Counted from the stretch's first letter, positions 1 to 9,361 are shown. The stretch is DNA of 64,000 nt from Dactylosporangium sp040605635 (GCF_040605635.1 NZ_JBEXDG010000031.1:58631-122630), one strand, 5' to 3'. Program-made: numbers and translations. The notes: generated by a model not told the origin, from the letters alone.

Positions 1-86
1 TCATGGCGCTGCTGCCGACGCCGGAGCTCACCGCCGGCGGTCCCGAGGTGCTGCTGGACACGCTGCGGGCGCTGGGGGCGCGGTAG
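1..86 (+). CDS. C-terminal end of a truncated upstream gene
   Basis: An open frame enters from the left edge (first full codon at base 3) and ends at TAG 84-86, leaving 27 residues that end LRALGAR. The last G of its stop is the first base of the GTG start of the next gene, so the two are probably co-transcribed and translationally coupled. The fragment is too short to assign a family. Confidence 0.6.
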   Translation, partial: MALLPTPELTAGGPEVLLDTLRALGAR

Positions 87-898
87 TGGACATCGACGGG
101 AAGGTCGTCGTCATCACCGGGGCCGCCGGCGGGATCGGCGCCGCCATGGCCCACCGGTTCGCCGCCGAGGGCGCGGCCACGCTGGTCCTCGCCGACCTCG
201 ACGGCGACGCCGCCGCCGAACTGGCGGGCAGGGTCGCCGGGGACACCACAGCCGTGGCCGTCGACGTCACGGACGAGGGGCAGGTCGCCGAGCTCGTCGC
301 GGAGACCGAGGCGCGGCACGGCCGCATCGACCTGTTCTGCGCCAACGCCGGCATCACCAGCGGCGAGGGCCTGGAGGCGTCCGCGGAGACCTGGGCGCGC
401 ACCTGGGCGGTCAACGTCCTGTCGCACGTGTACTCCGCCCGCGCCGTCCTGCCCGGCATGCTGGAGCGCGGCGCGGGCTACCTGCTGCACACCTGCTCCG
501 CCGCCGGACTGCTGACCGCCGTCGGGGACGCGCCGTACGCGGTGACCAAGCACGCGGCGGTGTCGTTCGCGGAGTGGCTGTCCATCACGTACGGCGCGAA
601 GGGCGTCAAGGTCAGCGCCCTGTGCCCGCAGGGCGTGGACACGCCGATGCTCCAGGACGGGCTCGCCGCCGGGCACATCGGCGCGAAGGTCACCGCCGCC
701 GGGGGAGCGGTCCTGTCCGCGGAGTCGGTCGCCGGGTCGGTCGTCGAGGGCCTCGCCGCCGAACGGTTCCTGATCCTGCCGCACCCCGAGGTCCAGAAGT
801 ACTACCTGCACCGGGCGAGTGACACCGACCGCTGGCTGGCCGGCATGCGCGGCCTGGCCGCCAGCCTCGAACCACGAGAAGACAGCCCCGAAACATGA
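86..898 (+). CDS. SDR family NAD(P)-dependent oxidoreductase
   Basis: This is a classical short-chain dehydrogenase/reductase of 270 residues, the usual family length. The Rossmann dinucleotide motif TGAAGGIG lies at residues 11-18, the NAG motif at 87-89, and the catalytic Ser138, Tyr151 and Lys155 (YAVTK) are all present, so it should be an active, soluble NAD(P)-dependent alcohol/ketone oxidoreductase. The acidic Asp at the end of the second strand (LADLDG) favours NAD over NADP. The substrate cannot be read from the sequence. The GTG start overlaps the upstream stop by one base, and its own stop overlaps the next start (ATGA), so it sits in the middle of a coupled operon. Confidence 0.9.
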   Translation: MDIDGKVVVITGAAGGIGAAMAHRFAAEGAATLVLADLDGDAAAELAGRVAGDTTAVAVDVTDEGQVAELVAETEARHGRIDLFCANAGITSGEGLEASAETWARTWAVNVLSHVYSARAVLPGMLERGAGYLLHTCSAAGLLTAVGDAPYAVTKHAAVSFAEWLSITYGAKGVKVSALCPQGVDTPMLQDGLAAGHIGAKVTAAGGAVLSAESVAGSVVEGLAAERFLILPHPEVQKYYLHRASDTDRWLAGMRGLAASLEPREDSPET

Positions 899-1524
899 GG
901 CGGCCCGACGTCCTCAGCGATGCCCTCGACGTCGTCGCGCCGTTCGTACGGCAGCAGTCCGGCCGCTCGATCATCGGCATCTGCGGCCCTCCCGCGGCCG
1001 GCAAGTCGACGCTGTCCACGGCCCTCGCCGCGGCCCTCGACAGCAGCGTCGCCGTGCCGATGGACGGCTTCCACCTGTCCAACGTGGAGCTGGACCGGCT
1101 CGGCCTGACCGACCGCAAGGGCGCCCCGGAGACGTTCGACGCGGCCGGGTTCGTCCATCTGCTGCGGCGGATCAGGGCCGCGGATCATCTGGTGTACGCC
1201 CCGAGCTACAGCCGCACCCTGCACGAGTCGATCGGCGGCGTGATCCCCGTGCCGGTCGGCACCCGGGTCATCGTCGTGGAGGGCAACTACCTGCTGCTCG
1301 ACGAAGGCCCGTGGGCGGCGGTCCGGGAGCTGCTCGACCTCGCGCTGTACCTGGACGCCCCCGACGACCTGCGGCAGGACTCGCTCGTGCGCCGCCAGCT
1401 GGCGAAGGGTCTCGGCCTGCACGCCGCCCACGACTGGGTGGAGCGCAGCGACGAGCGCAACGCGGCGGTCATCGCCGGCACGCGGGACCGCGCCGACCTC
1501 ATCCTCACCCGAGGCCCGGCTTAA
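895..1524 (+). CDS. Nucleoside/nucleotide kinase family protein (P-loop, FrcK/PanK-like)
   Basis: A 209-residue P-loop kinase with Walker A GPPAAGKST at residues 31-39. The block MDGFHLSN, followed by DRKGAPETFD, is typical of the uridine-kinase-like family often labelled nucleoside/nucleotide kinase or fructose-transport kinase FrcK, in which it forms part of the substrate pocket. Expected role: ATP-dependent phosphorylation of a small hydroxylated metabolite such as a sugar, nucleoside or pantothenate-like compound, in the cytoplasm. The start ATG overlaps the SDR stop by four bases, implying coupling. The actual substrate remains unknown. Confidence 0.85.
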   Translation: MRRPDVLSDALDVVAPFVRQQSGRSIIGICGPPAAGKSTLSTALAAALDSSVAVPMDGFHLSNVELDRLGLTDRKGAPETFDAAGFVHLLRRIRAADHLVYAPSYSRTLHESIGGVIPVPVGTRVIVVEGNYLLLDEGPWAAVRELLDLALYLDAPDDLRQDSLVRRQLAKGLGLHAAHDWVERSDERNAAVIAGTRDRADLILTRGPA

Positions 1525-1565
1525 GTTTTCCTGTAGCCGATTGACCCACACCGATCACTAAAGAA

Positions 1566-1584
1566 CAGTTAGGCAGTCTAACTG
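1566..1584. promoter_or_regulatory. Inverted repeat, operator-like
   Basis: A 7-bp inverted repeat cagttag-gcagt-ctaactg sits 16 bases upstream of the ATG at 1601, in the AT-richer 64-bp gap between the kinase gene and the alginate-lyase remnant. The core TTAG-N5-CTAA resembles binding sites of dimeric winged-helix regulators such as MarR. It is probably the operator of the lost or truncated lyase gene; no cognate regulator is adjacent. Confidence 0.4.
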
Positions 1585-1600
1585 ACAGTTGGAGCTGTCC

Positions 1601-2167
1601 ATGACGGAGGCCGCGATCGGCATCGCCGTCTTCCTGGAGGACCGCACCAGCTGGGACAGGGCCACGGCGATGTTCCGCGCCCGGGTCCCCGCGTACCTCT
1701 ACGTCACCGCCGACGGCGCACTGCCCAAGGGCATCGGCAGCATCGACACCCGTACCGAGATCATCAACTACTGGCAGGGGCAGAGCACGTTCGCCGACGG
1801 CCTGTCCCAGGAGACCTGCCGCGACTTCACGCACACCGGCTACGGCATCTCGGCCATCTCGCACATCGCGGAGACCACCCGCATCCAGGGTGCTGACGTG
1901 TACCCGGAGATCGCCGACCGGCTGCGGCACGCGCTCGGCTTCCACAGCAGGTACCAGCTGGGCGAGGGCGTCCCGTCGTGGCTGTGCGGCGGCAGGCTGA
2001 CCCTCGGCCTCGGCCCGGTCACCGAGGTCGGTTACAACGCCCTGCACAACCGGATGGGCATCGCGATGTCCAACACCCAGCGGCTGACCGAGCAGTCCCG
2101 CCCGGCCGGCAGCAACAACCTGTTCGTCGCGTGGGAGACCCTCACCCACGCCGACAACCCCGCGTGA
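1601..2167 (+). pseudogene. Alginate lyase family protein, C-terminal remnant
   Basis: The 188 residues from this ATG align by eye with the C-terminal half of the alginate lyase (PF05426) alpha/alpha-toroid: RDFTHTGYG corresponds to the family's RDxxHTQxG block, and IADRLRHALGFHS and the VGYNALHNR region also fit. Full-length members run to about 370-400 residues, so the N-terminal half is absent; only 64 bases separate this frame from the preceding gene, so the missing part was deleted rather than frameshifted. No signal peptide remains. A GGAG motif precedes the ATG and a TTG at 1589 is an alternative start. Polysaccharide lyase activity is unlikely. The gene ends 7 bases before the convergent transglutaminase-like gene. 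Confidence 0.7.
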
Positions 2168-2174
2168 CCCTGCC

Positions 2175-4559
2175 CTACTTCCAGAACAGCGGGCGCGGGT
2201 CGAGCGTCCACAGCAGACGGCGCCAGAACCCCCGCCTGGCGCGCAGCTCCCCGACGTAGGCGACGGCCTGCGCGGTGGCCAGGGCGGCCTGCTCCTCGCC
2301 CGGGCCGCCGCCGGTCGTCGCGAGGCCGGTCGCGGGCCCGCGACCGCCCTGCGGTCCGCGTGGGCCCTTCGCACCGCGGGCGGCCTGAGGTCCACCGGCG
2401 GTCGGCGACGCGACGGCGGCCCGCGGCGCGGGGACGGGGGGCGGTGCCGCGAACGCGACCGCGTTGACGAGCGCGGCGAGATCGTCGACCGGTGGCGTGG
2501 CGGAGCGGATCGTGACCGGTGGGCCGCCCTTGGCGCCGGCCCCGGCGCGGGACTTCGAGTGCGCCCGCCCGGTGGCCGCGGTCGCCGCGTAGTGCGCCAC
2601 CTCCGACGCCGTCAGGTGCGGCGGCGCTGGCCGCCCGGCGAGCCGCAGGCCGGTCAGGACCTCCGCCCAGGCCGCCTCGATGCGCTGGTGCGGGGTGCCC
2701 TGTCCGAGCCGCCGGCGACGCCGGGTGCGTTTCGCCAGGGGTACCACCGCCGCGAACGCCGACAGGAGCAGCAGTACCGCGCCGCCGGACACCGCGACCA
2801 CGACCGCCGTGCGCGGGCCCCGCGGCGACGCGTCGCCGGTCGGTGCGGTGGTGGGCTTCGCGGACGGCGGGACGGCCGAGCCCGACGGGGCCGGCACCGT
2901 CTCCGGCGGCGGCTGCGACGCGGGCGGCTTGGGCCGGAAGTCGTCCTCGGTCGGGCGCTGGATCGTGTCTGCCTTCGGCATCGGGTCGAACGGCTCCCAC
3001 ACGCCGTTGAACAGCACCTCCGGCCACGCGACGGCGTCGCCGCCGTGCACTTCGTTGCGGCCCGCGTCGACGCGGAAACCCACGGCGAGCCGCGTCGGCA
3101 GTCCCATCAGCCGGGCGAGGACCGCGAACGCCGCCGCGAACTGCTCGGAGGTGCCCTTCTGCCCGCCGGCCTGTTTGGGGCCGAACAGGAAGTACTCGAC
3201 GTTGGGGTAGGCGTGGCCGCTGGGGGCGTCACCGACGACCTTGTAGTGCTCCGACAGCCAGCCGACGATCGCGAACGCCCGCTGGTACGGCGACGACACG
3301 CCCTCCCCGAGGTGCTGGGCGAGCTGCGCGATCGAGTCGGGGACCTTGCCGGGCAGCGCCAGGTGCCGGGCGACGGCGTCGGTGTTGGGGACTTCGGCGA
3401 CCTGCATCGCGTTCTCGTCGGGGCGGTGCACGCGGGACACGACGCTGTACTCGAGGCCGGTGCGCAGCCCGTCGGACAGGATCATGGTGCCGTCGGTGGT
3501 GTCGACGGCGACCCGGACGCCGTTGACCTCCTCCGGCGTGGCCATCCCCGGCAGGAGCCGCCCGTCGAGGTCGGCGATCCGGAACGCCTGCCGGACCTGC
3601 GGATCGGTGAGGACGGGCCGGGCGGCGAGGACGCGGCCCGCGTTGCGGTAGGTGGCGCCGACCCGCCAGGTGACGCCGTCGTAGTCGTTGAGGACGGCGA
3701 GCCGGATCGGCGGCGGCGCGTCGGTGCCGGTCACCTCGACGTCGAACAGGTGCTGGTCGTGGTTGAGCGCCCAGCCGGACAACCGGACCAGCGGGCTCTC
3801 GTCGAGCGAGTCGAGCTGGGGCGGGGTGACCATGTTGCGCGGCTCGGCGGGGCTGGTGCCGACCTTCGCCGCGACGCTCGGGCCGAGCAGCTGCGACAGT
3901 GCGACGATCGCGGCGAGACCGGCGCCGGCGCCGGCACCAACCCGCAGCCGCAGCGTCCGGCGCTGCTCGGCGCTGAGCTTCTGGCCGGTGTCCGTCTCCG
4001 CGGGCGGCGGCCGGTTGGACACGATCAGTCCGAGCGCGGCGAACCCCGAGAACGCCAGGGGCACCCAGCCGGCCGCCGTGCCGTTGGGGCCGACGAGGTA
4101 CAGCGCGCCGCCGAACAGGACCGTCGGCGGGGCGTACGACAGCAGCACCCGGTGGTAGCGCACCCCGAGCTCACCGGCGGCGAGACCGGCCAGCCAGGTC
4201 AGGATCACCGGCAGCAGCACCGTGTCGGGCTCCGGCTCGATCGGGATGAGGGCGAGCAGCAGCCGCGGGATGCTGTTGCGCAGCGCCTCCCGCAGCGCGG
4301 GGAGGTCACCGGCGACGCCGGCCGCGACGGCCGACACCCGCATGGCGATCACGACGGCCGCGGCCAGGCCGAGGACGCTCAGCGGGGCCGCGGTCCAGGC
4401 CGGCAGCCGGCGCGCGGCGAGGCTGATGCCGACGGACCCGGCGGCGGCACCCGCCGTCAGCTGCAGCAGCAACGGCCCGTGATAGATCGGGGAGAGCGCG
4501 AACGCGGCCATGGTCAACATGCCGAGCAACGCGACCGCGATCAGCAGCCGTCTCACCAT
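2175..4559 (-). CDS. TgpA/DUF3488-type transglutaminase-like membrane protein with lost catalytic residues
   Basis: The 794-residue protein has about seven N-terminal hydrophobic segments (from residue 4 to about 270), an extracytoplasmic transglutaminase-like domain around residues 420-540, a Pro-rich linker and one C-terminal membrane segment: the TgpA/YebA architecture. It differs at the active site. Where papain-like transglutaminases have GxCEQFA, this one has GTSEQFA (Ser471), and the DAHAW His is Val510 (DAVAW); only the Asp of FDPMP (525) remains. It is therefore predicted not to be a transglutaminase or protease, and may be a scaffold or binding domain. It is the last gene of an FN3-moxR-DUF58-TgpA operon and overlaps the DUF58 stop by seven bases. 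Start chosen at MVRRLLIA because upstream frame contains no membrane-protein-like sequence. Confidence 0.85.
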   Translation of the reverse strand: MVRRLLIAVALLGMLTMAAFALSPIYHGPLLLQLTAGAAAGSVGISLAARRLPAWTAAPLSVLGLAAAVVIAMRVSAVAAGVAGDLPALREALRNSIPRLLLALIPIEPEPDTVLLPVILTWLAGLAAGELGVRYHRVLLSYAPPTVLFGGALYLVGPNGTAAGWVPLAFSGFAALGLIVSNRPPPAETDTGQKLSAEQRRTLRLRVGAGAGAGLAAIVALSQLLGPSVAAKVGTSPAEPRNMVTPPQLDSLDESPLVRLSGWALNHDQHLFDVEVTGTDAPPPIRLAVLNDYDGVTWRVGATYRNAGRVLAARPVLTDPQVRQAFRIADLDGRLLPGMATPEEVNGVRVAVDTTDGTMILSDGLRTGLEYSVVSRVHRPDENAMQVAEVPNTDAVARHLALPGKVPDSIAQLAQHLGEGVSSPYQRAFAIVGWLSEHYKVVGDAPSGHAYPNVEYFLFGPKQAGGQKGTSEQFAAAFAVLARLMGLPTRLAVGFRVDAGRNEVHGGDAVAWPEVLFNGVWEPFDPMPKADTIQRPTEDDFRPKPPASQPPPETVPAPSGSAVPPSAKPTTAPTGDASPRGPRTAVVVAVSGGAVLLLLSAFAAVVPLAKRTRRRRRLGQGTPHQRIEAAWAEVLTGLRLAGRPAPPHLTASEVAHYAATAATGRAHSKSRAGAGAKGGPPVTIRSATPPVDDLAALVNAVAFAAPPPVPAPRAAVASPTAGGPQAARGAKGPRGPQGGRGPATGLATTGGGPGEEQAALATAQAVAYVGELRARRGFWRRLLWTLDPRPLFWK

Positions 4560-5707
4560 GCGCCGACCCCGTCCCAGGCGGCGGCGAAGTCGGCGCCGTC
4601 GGTGGCGGCGAGGACCTGCAGCCCGTCCAGCGCCGTGGGGACCTCCCCCTCGGCGGTGCCGAACGCGCCGGCGACCAGTGACGGGTACGCGGCCCGCAAC
4701 GTCCCCACCCGGCCCAGATCGGCCGTGCCGCCGGGCCCGGTGAGGTAGACGAGGGTGTCGCCGTCGCGGCGGGTCCGCAGCTGCGCCACCGTCGAAGAGA
4801 GCCCGTCCGACGCGTCCAGGGTCGCCTCGGCGAGCACGTCCAGGTAGCCGCGGGTGTCCTTGCCGCCCGCGTGCGCCCCACCGGCCAGCCGCAACGTCAC
4901 CGGCAGCTCCTCGCGGAACGCGGCCATCACGATCGACGCCGCCGCCTCGCACGCGGACTCGAAGTGCGCGGACTGCCCGGAGCGGTCGGCGTCCGGGTAG
5001 GCGGCGAGCCGGTCGTCGAGCAGCACGACGAGCCGCGGCAGGCTGGTGTCGAGGTGCTCGCGGACCATCAGCTCGCCGATCCGCGCGGTGGTGCGCCAGT
5101 GCACGTGCCGAAGCTCGTCGCCGACCACGTATTCGCGCAGCGTGTCGAACGTGATGCTGCCGTGCGGCACCCGGTCGACCCGCCCGTCGAGGGAGCGCAT
5201 GACCCCGGTCGGCACCGCGGTCAGATGGTGCACGGTGGGATACACCCACACCTTGCTGACCCCGCCGTAGCCGCGGGCCAGGGTCAGCAGCCCGAGGGGG
5301 TCGCGCCGCACCACCCGTAGCGGCCCGACCTCGACGACGCCGCGGCGGGCGGTCGGCACCGGGTAGGTGGCGGTGGTGGTGCCGCCGGCCTTGAGCCGCA
5401 GCAGCGGCACCGGCACGGTCGCCGGGCCGCACCGGTCGTGGGCGATGAGCGTCGCGCCCCGCAGGCGGCTGCTGTTGCCGACGGTGAGCGTCACGGTGCT
5501 CGACTCGCCGCGCATGACCCGGTCGGGGTCGACGGCGCGGGTGACGGTCAGCCGCGGCCGCCACCACACATACGCGAAGCCGAGGAGCACGGCGGCGACG
5601 GCGGCGGTGCCGACGACGGTGAGCTGCGCGTACTGGAACGCGAACCCTACGGCGAGCAGCACCGGCGCGGCCACGGACAGACCGATGCCGCGAGACGTCA
5701 GCCGCAT
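4553..5707 (-). CDS. DUF58 domain-containing protein
   Basis: A 384-residue protein with two hydrophobic segments near the N terminus (about residues 9-48), an immunoglobulin-like region (DPDRVMRGESSTVTLTV), and the DUF58 signature GDELRHVHWRTTAR followed by an arginine-rich vWA-like core. DUF58 proteins are nearly always partners of MoxR ATPases and are thought to be clients in cell-envelope assembly or chaperoning. Here the gene lies 13 bases after moxR and overlaps the transglutaminase-like gene, so the three should act together. The start MRLTSRGIG is the first ATG before the membrane anchor. Confidence 0.9.
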   Translation of the reverse strand: MRLTSRGIGLSVAAPVLLAVGFAFQYAQLTVVGTAAVAAVLLGFAYVWWRPRLTVTRAVDPDRVMRGESSTVTLTVGNSSRLRGATLIAHDRCGPATVPVPLLRLKAGGTTTATYPVPTARRGVVEVGPLRVVRRDPLGLLTLARGYGGVSKVWVYPTVHHLTAVPTGVMRSLDGRVDRVPHGSITFDTLREYVVGDELRHVHWRTTARIGELMVREHLDTSLPRLVVLLDDRLAAYPDADRSGQSAHFESACEAAASIVMAAFREELPVTLRLAGGAHAGGKDTRGYLDVLAEATLDASDGLSSTVAQLRTRRDGDTLVYLTGPGGTADLGRVGTLRAAYPSLVAGAFGTAEGEVPTALDGLQVLAATDGADFAAAWDGVGAW

Positions 5708-5720
5708 CGTCAGATCCTTT

Positions 5721-6755
5721 TCACACCGCGGCGGGCGCGGCCGTCGGCACCGGCACGGACACCGCGTCGAGCACCTCGCGGACGACGTCGCCGGGCACGA
5801 CGCCGCGGACCTGCGCGTCGGGGGACAGCAGCAGCCGGTGCGCGAAGACCGCCTCGGCGAGGGCCTTGAGGTCCTCCGGCACGACGTAGCCGCGGCCGTC
5901 GATGAGCGCATACGCCGCCGCGGCCCGGGTCAGCGCGATGACGCCACGGGGGCTGACCCCGACCCGCACCCGCGGGTGGGCGCGGGTCGCGTTGCCCAGC
6001 CGGACCGCGTAGCCGAGCAGCGGGTCGGCGATGTGCACCCGCCGGGCCAGCCGGACCAGCTGCGCGACCACCGCGGTGTCGGTGACCGGGTCGAGGGCCT
6101 CGGGCGAGCGGGTCACGGCGCCGCGCAGCACCTCGATCTCGACGGCCTCGCTCGGATACCCGACGGCGAGCTTCATCAGGAAGCGGTCGAGCTGCGCCTC
6201 GGGCAGCCGGTAGGTGCCGTCCATCTCGATCGGGTTCTGCGTGGCGACGACGAGGAACGGCCGGGGCACCGCGTGCCGGACGCCGTCGACGGTGACATAC
6301 CGCTCCTCCATCACCTCGAGCAGCGCCGACTGCGTCTTCGGCGAGGCCCGGTTGATCTCGTCGGCGATGACGATGTTGGCGAACACCGGCCCGGGGTGGA
6401 ACTCGAAGCCGCGGGTCGCCTGGTTGAAGATCGTGACCCCGGTGACGTCGGACGGCAGCAGGTCGGGCGTGAACTGGATGCGCCGCCACTGCCCCTGCAC
6501 GCTGGCCGCGACGGCCCGCGCCAGGGTGGTCTTGCCGACGCCGGGCACGTCCTCGAGCAGGACGTGCCCCTCGGCGAGCAGCGCGGTCATGGTCAGCCGG
6601 ATCACCTGCTGCTTGCCGAGCACGATCGACTCGACGTTGCGGGCGAGCCGGCCGACGAGGTCCGCCGACGCCGCGATCTCCTCGGCGCTCGGCGGACCCG
6701 CCTCGAGCTGCTGCGGGACGGGCTGGGTCCCCGTGGGTGGTTCGGGTGTGCTCAC
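5721..6755 (-). CDS. MoxR family AAA ATPase
   Basis: This 344-residue AAA+ ATPase has Walker A PGVGKTT (residues 71-77), Walker B IADEINRA (Asp132, Glu133), sensor ATQNPIEMDGTYRLPEAQLDRF and the C-terminal lid typical of MoxR (AAA_3 plus AAA_lid). MoxR proteins act as chaperone-like remodelers of proteins with vWA or DUF58 domains; the adjacent DUF58 gene fits that role. The GTG start follows a good AGGAG site. It is expected to be cytoplasmic and co-transcribed with the FN3 gene upstream and the DUF58 gene downstream. Confidence 0.92.
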   Translation of the reverse strand: MSTPEPPTGTQPVPQQLEAGPPSAEEIAASADLVGRLARNVESIVLGKQQVIRLTMTALLAEGHVLLEDVPGVGKTTLARAVAASVQGQWRRIQFTPDLLPSDVTGVTIFNQATRGFEFHPGPVFANIVIADEINRASPKTQSALLEVMEERYVTVDGVRHAVPRPFLVVATQNPIEMDGTYRLPEAQLDRFLMKLAVGYPSEAVEIEVLRGAVTRSPEALDPVTDTAVVAQLVRLARRVHIADPLLGYAVRLGNATRAHPRVRVGVSPRGVIALTRAAAAYALIDGRGYVVPEDLKALAEAVFAHRLLLSPDAQVRGVVPGDVVREVLDAVSVPVPTAAPAAV

Positions 6756-6775
6756 TGTGCTCCTGCCGGACGTGC

Positions 6776-9361
6776 TCAACACTGCTTCAGCGGGCCGGTG
6801 CCGTTCGGCAGATCGAACCACGCGTACGGGATGTAGTTCTCGCCCTTGAAGTTGATTTTGATCCAGACGGCGCTCTGCTTGCCGCCCCAGGGTTTCGCGT
6901 CGACGCTCGACCCGTTGGTCTGGCAGATCGCGGTGTAGCTGTCGGGAGCGTAGACGTCGCCGACGGACGTGCCGTTCTGGGTCGCCGTCCGGTAGACCCA
7001 GATGCCGCCGTTGGGCGCACCGTGCCCGCAGTAGCTGGTGTTGCCGCAGACCACGGTGCCGCGATACGCCGGGGTGGACAGCGAACCGGTGCCGTTCGCC
7101 GTCATCCCGGCCGCGTTGGTGACCGTGACCGTGTAGTCGTAGGCGGTGCCGGGCCACAGCCCGCCCATGGTCAGCGAGCCGGCGCACGCGTTTTCCACGG
7201 CACCGACGCCGGCGACGTCGAGCCGGCACCTCGCGGGCGCGCCGCCGCCGTCGGTGGCGGTGAACGCGACCGTGATCGACTGCAGGGCGGCACGGCTGTT
7301 GGCCGTGTCCACCCGCATCGTCGGCGCCGCGAGGGTGCTGGCCGCGCCGTTCGCCGCGGCGCCCTCGCCGGCCTTGTTGACCGCCCCGATCACCAGCGTG
7401 ACCCGCTCGTTGTCGCCGAAGCCGCCGAACTCCTTCGACAGCCCGGTGCCCAGGTCCTGCTGGACGCCGTTGACGGTCGCCCGGTAGCCGGTGATCGGTG
7501 CGCCGTTGTCCTCCGCGGCGCGCCACGCGGCCACGATCGTGCCGCGCTTGGTGGCGACGGCGCGGACGGTCAGCCCGCCGGGCGCGCCCGGCTTCGTGAA
7601 CGGCACCACCGACGCGCTCAGCGGCGACTGCCCGGAGCTGGCGCCGATGTCGTTGATCGAGGCGACCCGGAACGCGACCTGCGTGCCGTAGGGCAGCTCA
7701 CCGGCCGGCACCTTGAACGTCGGCTGCGCGGACTCGAACGTCTTCGACTCGTCCCCGGACACGGTCGTGATCGTGTACCGGACGATCTTGTGCCCCTGCC
7801 CGTTGGCGGCCGGCCACGTGACCGTGACGGTGCCGTCGGGGTTGGCGACCGCCGCGACGCTCACGGGCGCGTCGGGCACCTGCGACGTCGGCGTGACCGG
7901 GTTGGCCGCCTTCTTCGGCCCGTTGCCCTTCGCGTTGACCGCATAGACGGTGAACTTGTAGGACGTGCCGTTGGTCAGGCCCGTGATGTCCAGCGCCCGC
8001 TGGCTCGCGCCGACCTCGTGCTGCTTGCCGTCGCCCTCGACCACGTATTTGGTCACGGCGTTGCCGTTGGCGGGCGCGGCGGTCCACGTGACCCGCGCCG
8101 AGGCGTTGCCGGGCGTCGCCGTCACCCGCGGCGGCGCGCCGGGCGGGCCCACCGGCGGCTTCGCCGGCGGCGGCGGGGGCGGCACCGGCGGGGCCTCGCC
8201 GCCGACGACGTCGTTGTTGTACTTGTCGACGACCTGCACGTGGTGCTTGGAGTCCACGACCCGCGCGGTCGAGCCGCCGGGCGCGTTGATGAACATGCGG
8301 TCCTCGCGGACCTCGATCTCCAGGGCCTTGCCGCCGGCCTTGATCTGGATCGCGTCGAGCGGCTTGCCGGAGGCGTCCAGCACGTAGACGGTGCCGGTGG
8401 CGTCGTCGGCGCAGTAGAAGCGCCCGGACCAGGCCACGCACGGCTGCAGCTTCGGGCTCTCGCCGGGCACGGTGAAGTCGCTGACCGTGTCGCCGTTGAC
8501 GACATAGACGTGGCGGTCGTCCACCACGGTGACGGGCACGTCGCCGCCGACGGTGCGCTGCGGCATCGCGCCGTTGCCGGCCAGGCGCAGCGGCACCTTC
8601 TTGAGTGCCTCGCCGCGCAGCGTGGTCAGTGTCGTGGCGGTCTTGTCCAGCACGGCGACGCCGGTGTCCAGGATCGACAGCGCCAGGTCGTGGTTGGGGT
8701 CGGCGACGCTCACGGTCCTGACCTTCGTCGGGTCGGACGCGAGCCCGCCGCCCTGGCCCCCCTGACCGGCCGTCCCGCCGCTGGGCCGCTTCGTCGAGGC
8801 GGGCTTGACCGCCACGACCGTGCCCTCCGACGGCACCAGCAGCCACAGCCGCCCGGTGTCGTCGAACGTGCCGCCGGAGATCCCGGGCGGGAACGTCACC
8901 GTCTCGCCGACCGGCAGCAGCGTCGCCGGGTCGAGCTGGCGGACCTGCCCCTGCACGGTGTCGACGATGAACGCGACGTCGTCGTGCACGGCGACCGTGA
9001 CGCCGAGCCCGGGCGTCGCCTGGGTCGTCGCGCCGAGCGTCAGGCTGGTCAGGTCCAGCACGCTGATCTTGCCCGTGTTGAGGTCCCGCAGGATCACGAA
9101 CCGGTCGCTCTGGGTCACCTGCATGGTGTGGCCCTGCGCGTCGGTGATCTTCGTGCGGGTGTCGACCTTGCCGGTGACGCCGTTGACCCGCGCCACCTCG
9201 CCCTTGTCGTTGCTCCACAGCCACGAGCTGACGTCATAGCTGGCCACCGCGTTGTTGGCGGCGCCGGTGCCGAACAGCGTCAGCCCGAGGACGGCGATCA
9301 GGCCCACGACGGTGCCGAGCGTGACCAGCCCGCCGCCTTTGCGCGAACGAAAGCTCACCAT
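6776..9361 (-). CDS. Large fibronectin type III surface protein
   Basis: An 861-residue protein with an N-terminal basic stretch and a signal-anchor (LVTLGTVVGLIAVLGLTLFG), a region of repeated short beta-rich blades resembling a propeller (about residues 35-430), a Pro/Gly linker, then about four fibronectin type III domains (about 430-780) and a Cys-containing C-terminal module ending in GPLKQC. The layout suggests an exported or membrane-anchored adhesion or scaffold protein. It is the first gene of the block with moxR, DUF58 and the transglutaminase-like protein (21-base spacing), so the ATPase module probably assembles or matures it. The start MVSFRSRKG follows GGGAGGGGG; an upstream in-frame ATG lacks such a site. 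Confidence 0.85.
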   Translation of the reverse strand: MVSFRSRKGGGLVTLGTVVGLIAVLGLTLFGTGAANNAVASYDVSSWLWSNDKGEVARVNGVTGKVDTRTKITDAQGHTMQVTQSDRFVILRDLNTGKISVLDLTSLTLGATTQATPGLGVTVAVHDDVAFIVDTVQGQVRQLDPATLLPVGETVTFPPGISGGTFDDTGRLWLLVPSEGTVVAVKPASTKRPSGGTAGQGGQGGGLASDPTKVRTVSVADPNHDLALSILDTGVAVLDKTATTLTTLRGEALKKVPLRLAGNGAMPQRTVGGDVPVTVVDDRHVYVVNGDTVSDFTVPGESPKLQPCVAWSGRFYCADDATGTVYVLDASGKPLDAIQIKAGGKALEIEVREDRMFINAPGGSTARVVDSKHHVQVVDKYNNDVVGGEAPPVPPPPPPAKPPVGPPGAPPRVTATPGNASARVTWTAAPANGNAVTKYVVEGDGKQHEVGASQRALDITGLTNGTSYKFTVYAVNAKGNGPKKAANPVTPTSQVPDAPVSVAAVANPDGTVTVTWPAANGQGHKIVRYTITTVSGDESKTFESAQPTFKVPAGELPYGTQVAFRVASINDIGASSGQSPLSASVVPFTKPGAPGGLTVRAVATKRGTIVAAWRAAEDNGAPITGYRATVNGVQQDLGTGLSKEFGGFGDNERVTLVIGAVNKAGEGAAANGAASTLAAPTMRVDTANSRAALQSITVAFTATDGGGAPARCRLDVAGVGAVENACAGSLTMGGLWPGTAYDYTVTVTNAAGMTANGTGSLSTPAYRGTVVCGNTSYCGHGAPNGGIWVYRTATQNGTSVGDVYAPDSYTAICQTNGSSVDAKPWGGKQSAVWIKINFKGENYIPYAWFDLPNGTGPLKQC

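Noticed and set aside
2559..4748. Long open frame antisense to the transglutaminase-like and DUF58 genes
   Set aside because: Its translation is low-complexity Arg/Gly/Asp-rich with no domain signature; it mirrors the high third-position GC of the true genes on the other strand.
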